NCBI GenBank assembly: GCA_031289445.1
Contig: JAITPL010000144.1
Location: forward strand, 1-17,339
Length of the DNA stretch: 17,339 bases
Source: Tannerella sp.
GTDB taxonomy: Bacteria; Bacteroidota; Bacteroidia; Bacteroidales; Tannerellaceae
Reading direction: 5' to 3'
A program made the translations under genes and the position numbers. The notes under the pieces were generated by a model. The model ran no database searches. It was not told where the DNA came from and saw only the letters and a list, made by a program, of their open reading frames with translations. Below, piece after piece: positions 1-8,120 of the stretch (its first letter is position 1; every line of letters begins with the position of its first letter).

Positions 1-438
1 GAAAAGGAAGACAGGGTTGAACTGTTCTTTTCTAAAGACAGGGATATGAATGACTATTATTGTTTTGAAACGGATGCGAAAGGCCGAGTTCTTTCATACC
101 GATGCAGTTATTACCGGAATTTCGATTTTGACTGGGATGTACCTGTCGGATTTGCTGTTGCCGGAAGCATCCGTCCAGGCGCTTATTCGGTGGAAGGCGC
201 TATTCCTGTCGTGTTTCTCAAGGATTTTTTGCAGAATGACGAGTTTATATATTTCGGAGCGTACAGGGCTGAATTTAGTAAGAAAGACGGTATAACCGTT
301 GAAAACTGGCTGACATGGAATGCCCCTTCAACCGCTAAACCGGATTTTCATGTGCCCTTGACTTTGGGCAAACTCTATATTCCCCTCGCTTCTCCGGCGC
401 GTGCAAATGCCCTGCGATTTACGGCGTGTTTTCCATAG
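1..438 (+). CDS. CBM9-like carbohydrate-binding domain protein, C-terminal part
   Basis: The frame is open from the first base, so this is the 3' part of a gene that begins outside the window; the first internal Met (base 46) is not a start. The visible 145 residues read like the Bacteroidota carbohydrate-binding family 9-like (DOMON-type) domain: an early DRVELFFSKD strand, then DYYCFETDAKGRVLSYR, a tyrosine-rich strand, an EGAIPV strand, and near the end NWLTWNAPSTAKPDFHVP, which matches the usual W-x-x-W...PDFH-P closing motif of this family. Such domains bind sugars in secreted or periplasmic proteins. Whether other domains precede it cannot be seen. After the family's normal ending (GKLYI) there are about 20 further residues of unusual composition that may come from non-coding repeat DNA. 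No catalytic function should be assigned from this fragment. Confidence 0.75.
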   Translation, partial: EKEDRVELFFSKDRDMNDYYCFETDAKGRVLSYRCSYYRNFDFDWDVPVGFAVAGSIRPGAYSVEGAIPVVFLKDFLQNDEFIYFGAYRAEFSKKDGITVENWLTWNAPSTAKPDFHVPLTLGKLYIPLASPARANALRFTACFP

Positions 439-461
439 GTTTGTGGTAATGGTTACGGTAG

Positions 462-487
462 TAGAGACGTTGCATGCAACGTCTCTA
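462..487. repeat. 26-bp perfect palindrome
   Basis: The arm TAGAGACGTTGCA is followed directly by its exact reverse complement, with no loop. It sits between the convergent CBM9-like gene and secDF. GTAGAGAC...GTCTCTAC palindromes recur in intergenic DNA of several bacterial phyla as REP-like or MITE-like units; assignment to that class is from memory and not from a search. It has no T-run next to it, so it is not a terminator by itself. Confidence 0.85.
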
Positions 488-491
488 GGCT

Positions 492-520
492 CGTCAGTAA
501 AACACGCGGTGTGACTGACG
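492..520. repeat. nested hairpin between convergent genes
   Basis: The arms CGTCAGT (492-498) and ACTGACG (514-520) enclose a second dyad, ACAC/GTGT (502-505 and 509-512) around GCG. Eight adenines follow at 526-533, not thymines, so on the plus strand it lacks a terminator tail. The nonamer GCTCGTCAG at 489-497 recurs at 546-554 inside the neighbouring terminator, so this block may be a partial duplication of it. Confidence 0.5.
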
Positions 521-525
521 GGCAC

Positions 526-556
526 AAAAAAAACCCCGACGAAACGCTCGTCAGGG
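526..556 (-). terminator. intrinsic terminator of secDF, probably bidirectional
   Basis: Read on the minus strand, a 9-bp stem (CCCTGACGA / TCGTCGGGG, one G-T pair; arms 548-556 and 534-542, loop 543-547) is followed by eight thymines (complement of 526-533). It lies about 110 bp past the secDF stop. On the plus strand the same stem is followed by TCTTTCTT, so it could also stop transcripts from the CBM9-like gene. Confidence 0.85.
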
Positions 557-589
557 TCTTTCTTCAATGAATAAGGAGTAATGAATAAG

Positions 590-617
590 GTATAACGGTT
601 AATGTATAACGGTTAAT
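590..617. repeat. 14-bp perfect tandem duplication
   Basis: GTATAACGGTTAAT occurs at 590-603 and again at 604-617. Just before it, ATGAATAAGG appears twice (568-577 and 581-590). The block lies between the terminator and the secDF stop codon, so it would be in the secDF 3' untranslated region. No coding signal is seen. Confidence 0.85.
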
Positions 618-663
618 ATATGATCTTCAATCTGGTGTAGCGGCAAGCCCAGCCCCCACATTC

Positions 664-3600
664 TCAATTACTCTCCGCTGTTTTTTTAGCTATTCGCCTT
701 CTCTGTATCTCATAAGCTATCGGCGTGGCTACAAAGAGCGTCGAGTACGTTCCGATAATCACGCCGAGCATGATTGCGAAAGTGAAACTGCGGATTGTGG
801 CGCCACCAAGCGCGAAGATACACAACACAACCACAAGGGTTGAGATTGATGTATTGAAAGTACGTGCAAGAGTTGAGTTCAGAGCGTCGTTGATAACCCT
901 GTAACGGTCGCGCTTGGGATAATCGTGGATAGTCTCGCGGATACGGTCGAACACAACGACGGTATCGTTGATCGAGTAACCGATAATCGTCAGGATAGCC
1001 GCTATAAACGTCTGGTCAACTTCCATCGAGAATGGCAATATCTTCCAGAGAAGAGTATAGGAGGCGGCTATACACAGCGTAGTAACCAGCACCGAGACGA
1101 ATACTCCGACCGAGAAACCTATATCGCGGAAACGCATCAGTATATACAGCGCCATAAAAAACATGGCGATGATAACTGCCATCAGGGCGGCGTTCTTTAT
1201 ATCGTCGGCCATGCTCGGCCCCACTTTCTGCGAACTCTGGATGTTGTTAGCGATAAACTGCTCGAAAGTTGTACCTGCGGGCAAGTACTCTTTCACTCCC
1301 TCAAACAGTTTGGTCTCTATTTCTTCGTCCACGCTGGTGCTGTTGTCGGTTATCTTGTAGTTAGTCGAGACGCGCACCTGATTGGATGTGCCGATAGTGA
1401 TAACGCTGACCGAGCCGTCCAGCTGTGCGTCGAGCGAGGTACGTACCTCGTCGGTGCTCACTTCGCGGTCGAAGCGCACTACATAGTTGCGACCGCCGGT
1501 GAAGTCGATACCTGTATTCAATCCCAAGGTGAACAGCGAGATAGAGCCTAAGACGATGATGGCGGAAGGTATCAGGTAGCCCACCTTGCGGCGTCCGAGG
1601 AAGTCAAACTTCGGACTTGAGAGGAAGTTCTTCGAGATATTTGTCTGGAACGTGAGGTTTTTGATGCTGTCCTTGGCAATCATCCATTCGTAAACGATAC
1701 GTGTGAGGAAGACGGCTGTCAGGAACGAGCAGGCAATACCTATAAGAAGAGTCCAGGCGAAACCTTTGATAGGGCCTGTACCGAAGATGAAAAGCACGAT
1801 ACCGGTAATCATCGTCGTGAGGTTACCGTCGAAGATGGCCGAGAACGCATTACTGTAACCGTCGGCTATGGCGCGGGCTATCTGTTTGCCGGCCCGCAAC
1901 TCCTCTTTCGTGCGTTCATATATAAGTACGTTGGCGTCAACCGCCATACCGAGCGTAAGCACCATACCGGCAATACCGGGCAGCGTAAGCACGGCCTTGA
2001 ACGAAGCAAGAATACCGAAGGTGAAGAATATGTTCAGCAGCAGAGCGCCGTTGGCAATCATGCCGGGAACAAGTCCGTAGATCAGACACATGTATGTCAT
2101 CAGCACTGCCAGCGCTATGATGAACGAGATAAGACCGGCATTAATGGCTTCCTGACCCAGCGAGGGGCCTACTATGTCTTCCTGTGCGATATTGACCGTG
2201 GCGGCCATCTTGCCGGAGTTAAGCACGTTAGCCAAGTCCTTGGCCTCTTCGAGGCTGAAGTTGCCTGTTATCTGCGAGCGTCCACCGGTTATTTCCGCAT
2301 TGACGCGGGGAGCTGAATAGACGAGTTCGTCGAGGACGATAGCTACACAGTTGCCTATATTGTCTTTTGTCAGTCGCGCCCATTCCTTAGCGCCTTCAGC
2401 GTTCATCGTCATGCTGACCACCTGCTCGGCGCGGGCTATCTGGCCTTGGTCGAAGTCGGCTTTGGCGTCGGTAACGACGTCGCCGCTAAGCGCCGGCGAG
2501 CCGTCGCGCTTGGTTACTTTCAGAGCGTACAGCTGATAGTATTGCTCGTTCTCGTCCAGCGCCTTTACAGACCAGCGGAACTTCACGTTGTTAGGCAGTA
2601 TTTCCTTGACCTGACGAAGGTTGAGCAGACTGTCAACCTTAGCCATATTCAGCTTGCTCGCTACTCCCACTACCGGGCCGGGCGCTATCTGGCCGTTATA
2701 AGTATTGGGATTAAGCACGGCGAACAGCGGATGCTCTTTGGCAAATTCGGCTTCCGTCTGCGTAACATCCTCTTTACCTGTATCTATCTGGTCCAATAAT
2801 GAATCCACCTCTGAGACGTCGTCCGTAGCGGCAGGCTTGTCGGCAACCTCTGTCGGCGTATTGTCGGCAGTGTTTGTAGCTGCTTCGTCGGTAGCGGCGC
2901 TCTCTGTAGCTGCGGCTGTCTCGCTTTCTATCATCCTTGCCAGAACGCCGTCGGCATCGACCAAGGACTGATACAACTGCGTATAGTCGTAGGTCTCCCA
3001 GAACTCAAGGTTAGCGCTTCCCTGCAACAGTTTGCGCACACGCTCAGGCTCTTTGACGCCCGGCAACTCTACAAGAATACGTCCGTCGGTCTCAAGCCTC
3101 TGTATATTGGGCGATACCACACCGAAACGGTCTATACGAGTGCGCAGTACGTTAAACGAGTTGTCGATCGCGCTCTGCAGTTCGCGGCGCAAAATGGCTA
3201 CTACCTCGGCGTCCGTACTTTGTGAAGTAATCTTGTCCTTCATCTCGAAGTTGGCGAAAAGAGGCGACAGACGCGCTCCCGGGTCGAGTTTCTTGTACTC
3301 CTCGACAAACAGGTTGATATACCCGCTCTGGCTTGTTGACTGCCTTGCGTAGGCTGCGTCGAGGGCTTTGTTGAAATTCTCGTCCTTGTTGTTGTTCGAC
3401 AGCGACCGGATGACGTCCGCCACGTTCAATTCAAGGGTAACGTTCATACCGCCCTTGAGGTCAAGGCCTAAGGTAATCTCGTTTTCTCTACATTGTTTTA
3501 ATGTATAGCCCAGCCATACTTTCTTGTTAGCCAGCGAATCGAGATAATAAACTTCTCTGGCTGCATCGCCGTTAGCATACTCTTCTGCTGCGCTACTGTA

Positions 3601-3690
3601 CTTGTTCGTTACAAAAGAGAACGACAGATAGAAGACGCACACTAACGCCAACAGAATAGCAAATACTCTTACAAATCCTTTGTTTTGCAT
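664..3690 (-). CDS. secDF: Protein translocase subunit SecDF (SecD-SecF fusion)
   Basis: SecDF is an inner-membrane, proton-driven helper of the SecYEG channel that pulls exported proteins into the periplasm. The 1008 residues contain the complete fused pair. SecD comes first: membrane segment about 7-27, the GLDLKGG signature (75-81), the periplasmic P1 region, and GMAVDANVLIYERT near 580-592 in the first transport bundle. SecF starts near 690, with GIDFTGG near 722-728 and IGYSINDTVVVFDRIRE near 900-916, whose acidic residues line the proton path. An Ala/Thr/Glu-rich stretch of about 60 residues (about 252-317) interrupts P1; similar low-complexity inserts are common in Bacteroidota SecDF. 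The start is supported by a hydrophobic segment right after MQNKGFVRV. It is the last of five co-oriented genes but has its own -7 box, and a strong terminator follows. Confidence 0.97.
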   Translation of the reverse strand: MQNKGFVRVFAILLALVCVFYLSFSFVTNKYSSAAEEYANGDAAREVYYLDSLANKKVWLGYTLKQCRENEITLGLDLKGGMNVTLELNVADVIRSLSNNNKDENFNKALDAAYARQSTSQSGYINLFVEEYKKLDPGARLSPLFANFEMKDKITSQSTDAEVVAILRRELQSAIDNSFNVLRTRIDRFGVVSPNIQRLETDGRILVELPGVKEPERVRKLLQGSANLEFWETYDYTQLYQSLVDADGVLARMIESETAAATESAATDEAATNTADNTPTEVADKPAATDDVSEVDSLLDQIDTGKEDVTQTEAEFAKEHPLFAVLNPNTYNGQIAPGPVVGVASKLNMAKVDSLLNLRQVKEILPNNVKFRWSVKALDENEQYYQLYALKVTKRDGSPALSGDVVTDAKADFDQGQIARAEQVVSMTMNAEGAKEWARLTKDNIGNCVAIVLDELVYSAPRVNAEITGGRSQITGNFSLEEAKDLANVLNSGKMAATVNIAQEDIVGPSLGQEAINAGLISFIIALAVLMTYMCLIYGLVPGMIANGALLLNIFFTFGILASFKAVLTLPGIAGMVLTLGMAVDANVLIYERTKEELRAGKQIARAIADGYSNAFSAIFDGNLTTMITGIVLFIFGTGPIKGFAWTLLIGIACSFLTAVFLTRIVYEWMIAKDSIKNLTFQTNISKNFLSSPKFDFLGRRKVGYLIPSAIIVLGSISLFTLGLNTGIDFTGGRNYVVRFDREVSTDEVRTSLDAQLDGSVSVITIGTSNQVRVSTNYKITDNSTSVDEEIETKLFEGVKEYLPAGTTFEQFIANNIQSSQKVGPSMADDIKNAALMAVIIAMFFMALYILMRFRDIGFSVGVFVSVLVTTLCIAASYTLLWKILPFSMEVDQTFIAAILTIIGYSINDTVVVFDRIRETIHDYPKRDRYRVINDALNSTLARTFNTSISTLVVVLCIFALGGATIRSFTFAIMLGVIIGTYSTLFVATPIAYEIQRRRIAKKTAESN

Positions 3691-3745
3691 TGATTTCTAT
3701 ATATTTATGTTGTTAATTACAATTAATTTCTGAATTTTCAAGCTG

Positions 3746-3753
3746 CAAAGATA
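3746..3753 (-). promoter_or_regulatory. -7 box of secDF
   Basis: On the minus strand TATCTTTG matches the Bacteroides -7 element TAnnTTTG, 55 bp before the secDF start. No convincing TTTG is seen 19-21 bp further upstream; that area is a run of adenines (complement of T9 at 3758-3766). The box means secDF can be transcribed independently of pssA. Confidence 0.5.
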
Positions 3754-3778
3754 CGTATTTTTTTTTAGAAACTGTATT

Positions 3779-4519
3779 TTATGTATTTTTTTTTGTTGCC
3801 AATGATAAGATGATATAAAAAATTATGGAGGCGGATATGCCCAATACGCCCAGAAATGCCACAAGAATAGCCGAAACAGCTATCTGGATATAGACAGTCT
3901 TGGCGTCTTTCCATGCGAGCGACGACATTTTAAACGAAAACATCGGTATCTCGGAGACGAGGAGCAGGGAGGTCGCAACTGCTAACACCGGGAGAGAGAC
4001 AAGGCTTGCAAGCCCCATTTCTTCGGTAAAGAGCAACTCGCTTTCCAAGCCGCACGAGCCTGACATGACGACTATGAGCGAGGACCACAACAGAGCGTGC
4101 GCCGGTACAGGCAGCCCTATGAAAGAGGTCTTTTGCCGCGTGTCGATGTTGAACTTGGCCAGTCTCAATGCCGAGAATACCGGTATGGCAAAAGCGGCGA
4201 GGAGTAATAGCTTGGCTGCCGGAAAAACATCCCACTCAAACTCATACAACAGAATGTCGAGGTAGCTGAATAGAGCCATCCCGGGAGCTACGCCGAAACT
4301 GATCAGGTCGGCCAGCGAATCGAGGTCTTTGCCGATAGGCGAGAACGCTTTCAGCAGGCGTGCAGCCAGACCGTCGAGAAAATCGAAGACCGCAGCCGCA
4401 AAGACAGCATACATCGCGAGTTCGTAATTGCTGGCCAATCCTTCTATTGAAGCGTAAAAGCCGCAAGCAAGATTGCAGCATGTCAGCGTGTTGGGGATAC
4501 TTTTGACTATCGACTTCAT
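3779..4519 (-). CDS. pssA: CDP-diacylglycerol--serine O-phosphatidyltransferase
   Basis: This membrane enzyme condenses CDP-diacylglycerol with L-serine to give phosphatidylserine, the substrate of the decarboxylase encoded just upstream. The CDP-alcohol phosphatidyltransferase signature D-G-x2-A-R-x8-G-x3-D-x3-D is complete: D49, G50, A53, R54, G63, D67, D71. Several hydrophobic segments flank it, and 246 residues is a normal length. The ATG overlaps the psd stop in an ATGA arrangement, so translational coupling with psd is likely, and both depend on the psd promoter. The end of the gene contains a homopolymer of nine adenines on the coding strand (complement of 3786-3794), encoding the final Lys-Lys-Asn. 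Slippage there would alter only the last few residues. I know of no better alternative for this signature plus neighbour combination. Confidence 0.95.
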   Translation of the reverse strand: MKSIVKSIPNTLTCCNLACGFYASIEGLASNYELAMYAVFAAAVFDFLDGLAARLLKAFSPIGKDLDSLADLISFGVAPGMALFSYLDILLYEFEWDVFPAAKLLLLAAFAIPVFSALRLAKFNIDTRQKTSFIGLPVPAHALLWSSLIVVMSGSCGLESELLFTEEMGLASLVSLPVLAVATSLLLVSEIPMFSFKMSSLAWKDAKTVYIQIAVSAILVAFLGVLGISASIIFYIILSLATKKNT

Positions 4520-5238
4520 TCTGCTTTCGGGGTATAAGTTATTTTGCCAAGACGTGCTATCGGCGTCTGGTTACCGGTTACTTTCTGGTCAAGCTCGATT
4601 AGAATATCCGCATCAAGGGGCAGAAACGTATCAACCCGCGAGCCGAACTTGATGAAGCCCATCTGTTCGTCCACCAGGCAGCGCTCGCCCACCTTGGCAT
4701 AAGTAACTATTCGCCGGGCCATCGCCCCTGCAATCTGGCGGACGAGGATGTCAACGCCATAGTCGGTCGCCATGACAATCGTCGAACGCTCGTTGTCGGT
4801 GCTGCTCTTGGGGAGATAGGCCGCCTTGAAACGACCGTCCTGGTGAGCCACGTACTTGATAGAGCCGTTCACCGGAAACCAGTTTGCATGAACATTGAAT
4901 ACAGACATGAAAATCGAAACCTGTATGCGTTTCTCATGAAAATATTCGTTTTCCATAACCTCTTCGATAGCCACAACTGTGCCGTCGGCAGGCGCGATGG
5001 CCAAGCCTTCGGATTCAAACGGAAAGCGGCGGAAAGGGCAGCGGAAAAAATTCAATACTATAAGGAACAAAACGGCAGAAACAGCCAACACTCCATAGAA
5101 AACAAACATGTTGTCTATGGCGTAATACAAGACCATGTTGACGGTAAACAATACCGTAAACAACGACAGCAACAAGCCGGTCCCTTCTCTGTGTACCTTG
5201 TGTACTTTGATTCTTTTTACTTTACGCATGTCTCTCAT
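4516..5238 (-). CDS. psd: Phosphatidylserine decarboxylase (short, Bacteroidota type)
   Basis: The enzyme decarboxylates phosphatidylserine to phosphatidylethanolamine using a pyruvoyl group made by self-cleavage. The cleavage site is FGSRVD with G199-S200: Ser200 would become the pyruvoyl cofactor, leaving a large beta chain and a chain of about 40 residues. Conserved blocks in order are the N-terminal basic stretch, two hydrophobic segments (about 20-62), NFFRCP, APADG (82-86), VSIFMSVFNVHANW with H117, and RQIAGAMARRIVTYAKVGE (about 167-185). It matches the short Bacteroidota type, not the longer E. coli type. Two starts are possible: the ATG at 5238 and the Met at residue 4 (5229). The promoter lies so close that the second start fits better with a leader of any length and with homologue lengths. 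It overlaps pssA by 4 bp. Confidence 0.93.
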   Translation of the reverse strand: MRDMRKVKRIKVHKVHREGTGLLLSLFTVLFTVNMVLYYAIDNMFVFYGVLAVSAVLFLIVLNFFRCPFRRFPFESEGLAIAPADGTVVAIEEVMENEYFHEKRIQVSIFMSVFNVHANWFPVNGSIKYVAHQDGRFKAAYLPKSSTDNERSTIVMATDYGVDILVRQIAGAMARRIVTYAKVGERCLVDEQMGFIKFGSRVDTFLPLDADILIELDQKVTGNQTPIARLGKITYTPKAE

Positions 5239-5246
5239 TAATGCGA

Positions 5247-5278
5247 CAAAAGTAGTGCTTTTTTAATTAATAACCAAA
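5247..5278 (-). promoter_or_regulatory. Promoter of psd-pssA
   Basis: On the minus strand, TTTG (complement of 5275-5278) is followed by a 20-bp spacer and TACTTTTG (complement of 5247-5254). Both elements and the spacing match the Bacteroides consensus TTTG-N19-21-TAnnTTTG exactly. Transcription should begin only a few bases before the ATG at 5238. It sits in the 50-bp gap after the helicase gene. Confidence 0.8.
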
Positions 5279-5288
5279 AAAAACGCTT

Positions 5289-8117
5289 TTAAATTTGCAA
5301 ATCATGAGAAATTTTGTCCGAATGGAGGCGTAATTGAAGGCGTCCTTCCGGCGAAACGGAGTAATATCGCTCCGTTTGAAGCTCCGTATAAAGCTCATTA
5401 CCAGATACTTGAGCAGTCGAGCTGTCGGATGGTCGCGGATTCCATTCTGCGCCGGTCTCATAAACGCCGTTTTCGGAGTCGGATGAAGCATCGATTTTGC
5501 CTGTAACTTCGACATTAAGGAAACAGCCCTTCCATAGCAGCCCCGCTACCGTTATACCAGCCGTTTTCGGTTGCGGCGACATGACTATCAGCTCTTCCTT
5601 CGCGCGGGTGAACGCCACGTACATAACATTCAGATTATCAATATAAGAAAGCAGTTTTTCCTTAAAATAATCGGCTGCAAAAATAGTGTTGCGGAGGTCT
5701 TTGTCGTATCTGACAGGCGTGATGTACATGCGACTGAACGGAGGACGCGAAGGCTTGCACCACAGCGTCTCGTCGCGAGGCTCCAGCTTCCATTCGGCAA
5801 ATGGGATAATTACGGCCTTGAAACCGAGACCTTTAGATTTATGTATGGACATGATGCGGATAGCGTTCTGAGTATCAGGGGTTTTAATCCTCTCTTTACG
5901 TGCGCCTTCGTCAGCCCACCAGTCAAGGAAGCGACCGATGTCGGCCAAGTCTTTACTTCCCTGTTCGGCCACAATATCTATAAATGCCTGAATAAAAACG
6001 AGTTCGTTATCCGGAAAATCGTCCTCGTACAGACGGACTATGCTTTCGGTCAGCTCATATAGCGAAAGCGACGACATCTTCTTTAGCTCCGCCAGCTTGT
6101 CGGTCTCAAAAGGCCTGACCAGACTGTTAACGCTTGCATTGGCGCCCTGCATCTTCTTCCTTTTCAATAAGGCGTATATCATCTGTGCGGTATAAAGATT
6201 GTTATCCACATCTTTCCCTCCTTTTGCAGAGGTCGGATTAGGGGAGGCTTCGATGTATCTAAGCATGGCGACTATCCAGCGAACCGATATGGAAGAGTTT
6301 ACCGTCAACGAATCCTCTGTGATAATATCGTATCTATAGCGCGAATCGGGATGTTGCTCGCTGTAACCGAGAAGGGTCTCGGCGGCAAGAACGCCCTCGT
6401 CGTTAGTGCGCACAAGGATAGCAATATCTCGCAGTTCATAGCCTTTCGCCTGCAGCTCTTCGACGAGCAGGGGCAGGCGTTCCAAGCTTTGCTCTTTCCA
6501 CGGATGCTCTTTTTCGTCCGTCAGAAACTCTATCCGTACATGCCCTTCCCTGTCCCTGAAAGGCGGCGCTACCTTCTGCGTTGCGCCTTTATAGGCCGAT
6601 GTTATGCCTGTACTCAATGCTTCCCTCTCGACCTCGTTCAACGACGACTGCTCTAACTCATCATTATATTGCAGTTGCAGGATGTAAGGGACGCTATCGA
6701 ATATCATATTGTTGAAATTCACTATGTTACGACAACTACGCCAGTTCTCGGAAAGCTGCTTTTCGACAGTCAGTCCGGCAAAATCAGCCTTTACTTTACG
6801 GTCGAGCAGCGACCAGTCTGAGTTTCTAAAGCGATAGATACTTTGTTTGACGTCGCCTACTATAAGATTGCTGCGACCGCTGTCGAGGCTGTCCTTGATG
6901 AGCGGGCGGAAGTTATCCCATTGCAGGGCGCTTGTGTCTTGAAACTCGTCTATCATATAATGATCGATGCGGGTACCTGTCTTTTCATATATAAAAGGAA
7001 CGTCGCTGCCGCCGATAATCTTGTTCAGCAGCTCGGTCGAATCGGAGATGTGCATCTTGTTATTCTCCGAACGCCATACGGATATATGCTCCGACAGGTC
7101 GGCCAGAATACCCAGAGCATAAAAATTGCGGGCTATCACCTTTGCAGTATAATAGTCCGTGAGATTGTCGAAGAAGTCCAGCACGCTCTGTATAAGCGAG
7201 TTCATGCCGTCGTTGTAGATGCTTTCGCAGGCTTGCCGCACTTCCGGCGAGGCCTTTATGGTATAATAGTTTTCAACATCATTCAGTAAGCTGCAAAAGG
7301 TGGCTGAAGGCGGCTCCATATCGCCGGCTGCAAGCTTCTCGAATCGATAAAACGCCGAGCGGCTGCCATTCTTGAAATCAGAGGCTTGCAAACCGTGCCG
7401 CTCCATCAACCGCAAACCTCTCTCGCCAAGTTCGCGGGCTAAATTTTCAATCGGACGTATGATTTTATACAGCTCATCCTGATATTCTTTCAAAAAAGGC
7501 TTCCGGCTGAGGCTTTCCGCAAGCGCTTCGCCGCCGGACTTGAAACCCTCCTTGAACAGCTGGTTGCCGAGGCCTATGATGTCGTCCTTAATATCCCAAT
7601 CCTTGCCCCGGTCTATCTTCTCCTCGATAAAGCGCAAAAGCCAGTCCATCAGCAAGCTATCCTTACTCTCTTCGAGTTCGGACATCATACCGTCAACCGA
7701 ATCTTCCAACATGCGTTGATGGTCAAGCTCAATCTGATAGTTGCCCTGTAAACCTATCTCGCGGGTAAAGGAACGTATGGTACGCTGAAAAAAATGGTCT
7801 ATGGTGCTGATATTGAATGCCGAATAGTCGTGCAGGATGTTTATCAGGATTTTGCGAGCTTGCTTCCGTATAGCCTTTTCGTCTTTCTTCGCGCTTGCCG
7901 ACAGCATGGCGAGATAGTCGGACGACTGATTGTCGTCGGCCAGACGCGACAGTTCCTCGATGATTCTGCTTTTCATCTCCGCCGTAGCCTTATTGGTAAA
8001 CGTAACGGCGAGTATATGCCGGTACTCTTCAGTCCCCTTAAAGAGCAGGGTGAGATACTCTCCGGTCAGAGTGTGCGTCTTGCCTGTGCCTGCCGAAGCG
8101 CTGTATATTGTTACCAT
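5289..8117 (-). CDS. UvrD/AddA-like superfamily 1 DNA helicase, short C-terminus
   Basis: An ATP-dependent 3'-5' DNA helicase of the UvrD/RecB/AddA type, probably acting in double-strand-break repair. All helicase motifs are present: Walker A SAGTGKT (about residues 8-14), Ia AVTFTNKATAEM (about 37-48), Walker B DEFQDTS (about 388-394), III VGDVKQSIYRFRNSD (about 418-432), IV ENWRS (about 455), V SIHKSKGLGFKAV (about 752-764) and VI VMYVAFTRAKEEL (about 828-840). It starts with MVTIYSASAGTGKT, right at the Walker A strand as usual for this family. Bacteroidota relatives that I know continue for roughly 100-150 residues after motif VI's beta region with a nuclease-like domain; here the protein stops after 942 residues at a short tail, SDKISHDLQI. 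It follows the SUI1 gene by 3 bp and is co-transcribed with it. No AddB partner is in the window. Confidence 0.9.
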   Translation of the reverse strand: MVTIYSASAGTGKTHTLTGEYLTLLFKGTEEYRHILAVTFTNKATAEMKSRIIEELSRLADDNQSSDYLAMLSASAKKDEKAIRKQARKILINILHDYSAFNISTIDHFFQRTIRSFTREIGLQGNYQIELDHQRMLEDSVDGMMSELEESKDSLLMDWLLRFIEEKIDRGKDWDIKDDIIGLGNQLFKEGFKSGGEALAESLSRKPFLKEYQDELYKIIRPIENLARELGERGLRLMERHGLQASDFKNGSRSAFYRFEKLAAGDMEPPSATFCSLLNDVENYYTIKASPEVRQACESIYNDGMNSLIQSVLDFFDNLTDYYTAKVIARNFYALGILADLSEHISVWRSENNKMHISDSTELLNKIIGGSDVPFIYEKTGTRIDHYMIDEFQDTSALQWDNFRPLIKDSLDSGRSNLIVGDVKQSIYRFRNSDWSLLDRKVKADFAGLTVEKQLSENWRSCRNIVNFNNMIFDSVPYILQLQYNDELEQSSLNEVEREALSTGITSAYKGATQKVAPPFRDREGHVRIEFLTDEKEHPWKEQSLERLPLLVEELQAKGYELRDIAILVRTNDEGVLAAETLLGYSEQHPDSRYRYDIITEDSLTVNSSISVRWIVAMLRYIEASPNPTSAKGGKDVDNNLYTAQMIYALLKRKKMQGANASVNSLVRPFETDKLAELKKMSSLSLYELTESIVRLYEDDFPDNELVFIQAFIDIVAEQGSKDLADIGRFLDWWADEGARKERIKTPDTQNAIRIMSIHKSKGLGFKAVIIPFAEWKLEPRDETLWCKPSRPPFSRMYITPVRYDKDLRNTIFAADYFKEKLLSYIDNLNVMYVAFTRAKEELIVMSPQPKTAGITVAGLLWKGCFLNVEVTGKIDASSDSENGVYETGAEWNPRPSDSSTAQVSGNELYTELQTERYYSVSPEGRLQLRLHSDKISHDLQI

Positions 8118-8120
8118 AAA

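Noticed and set aside
925..1551. Plus-strand open frame of 208 codons within secDF
   Set aside because: It is a shadow of the SecF coding strand; the translation has no domain and is rich in His/Cys in the way of antisense frames.
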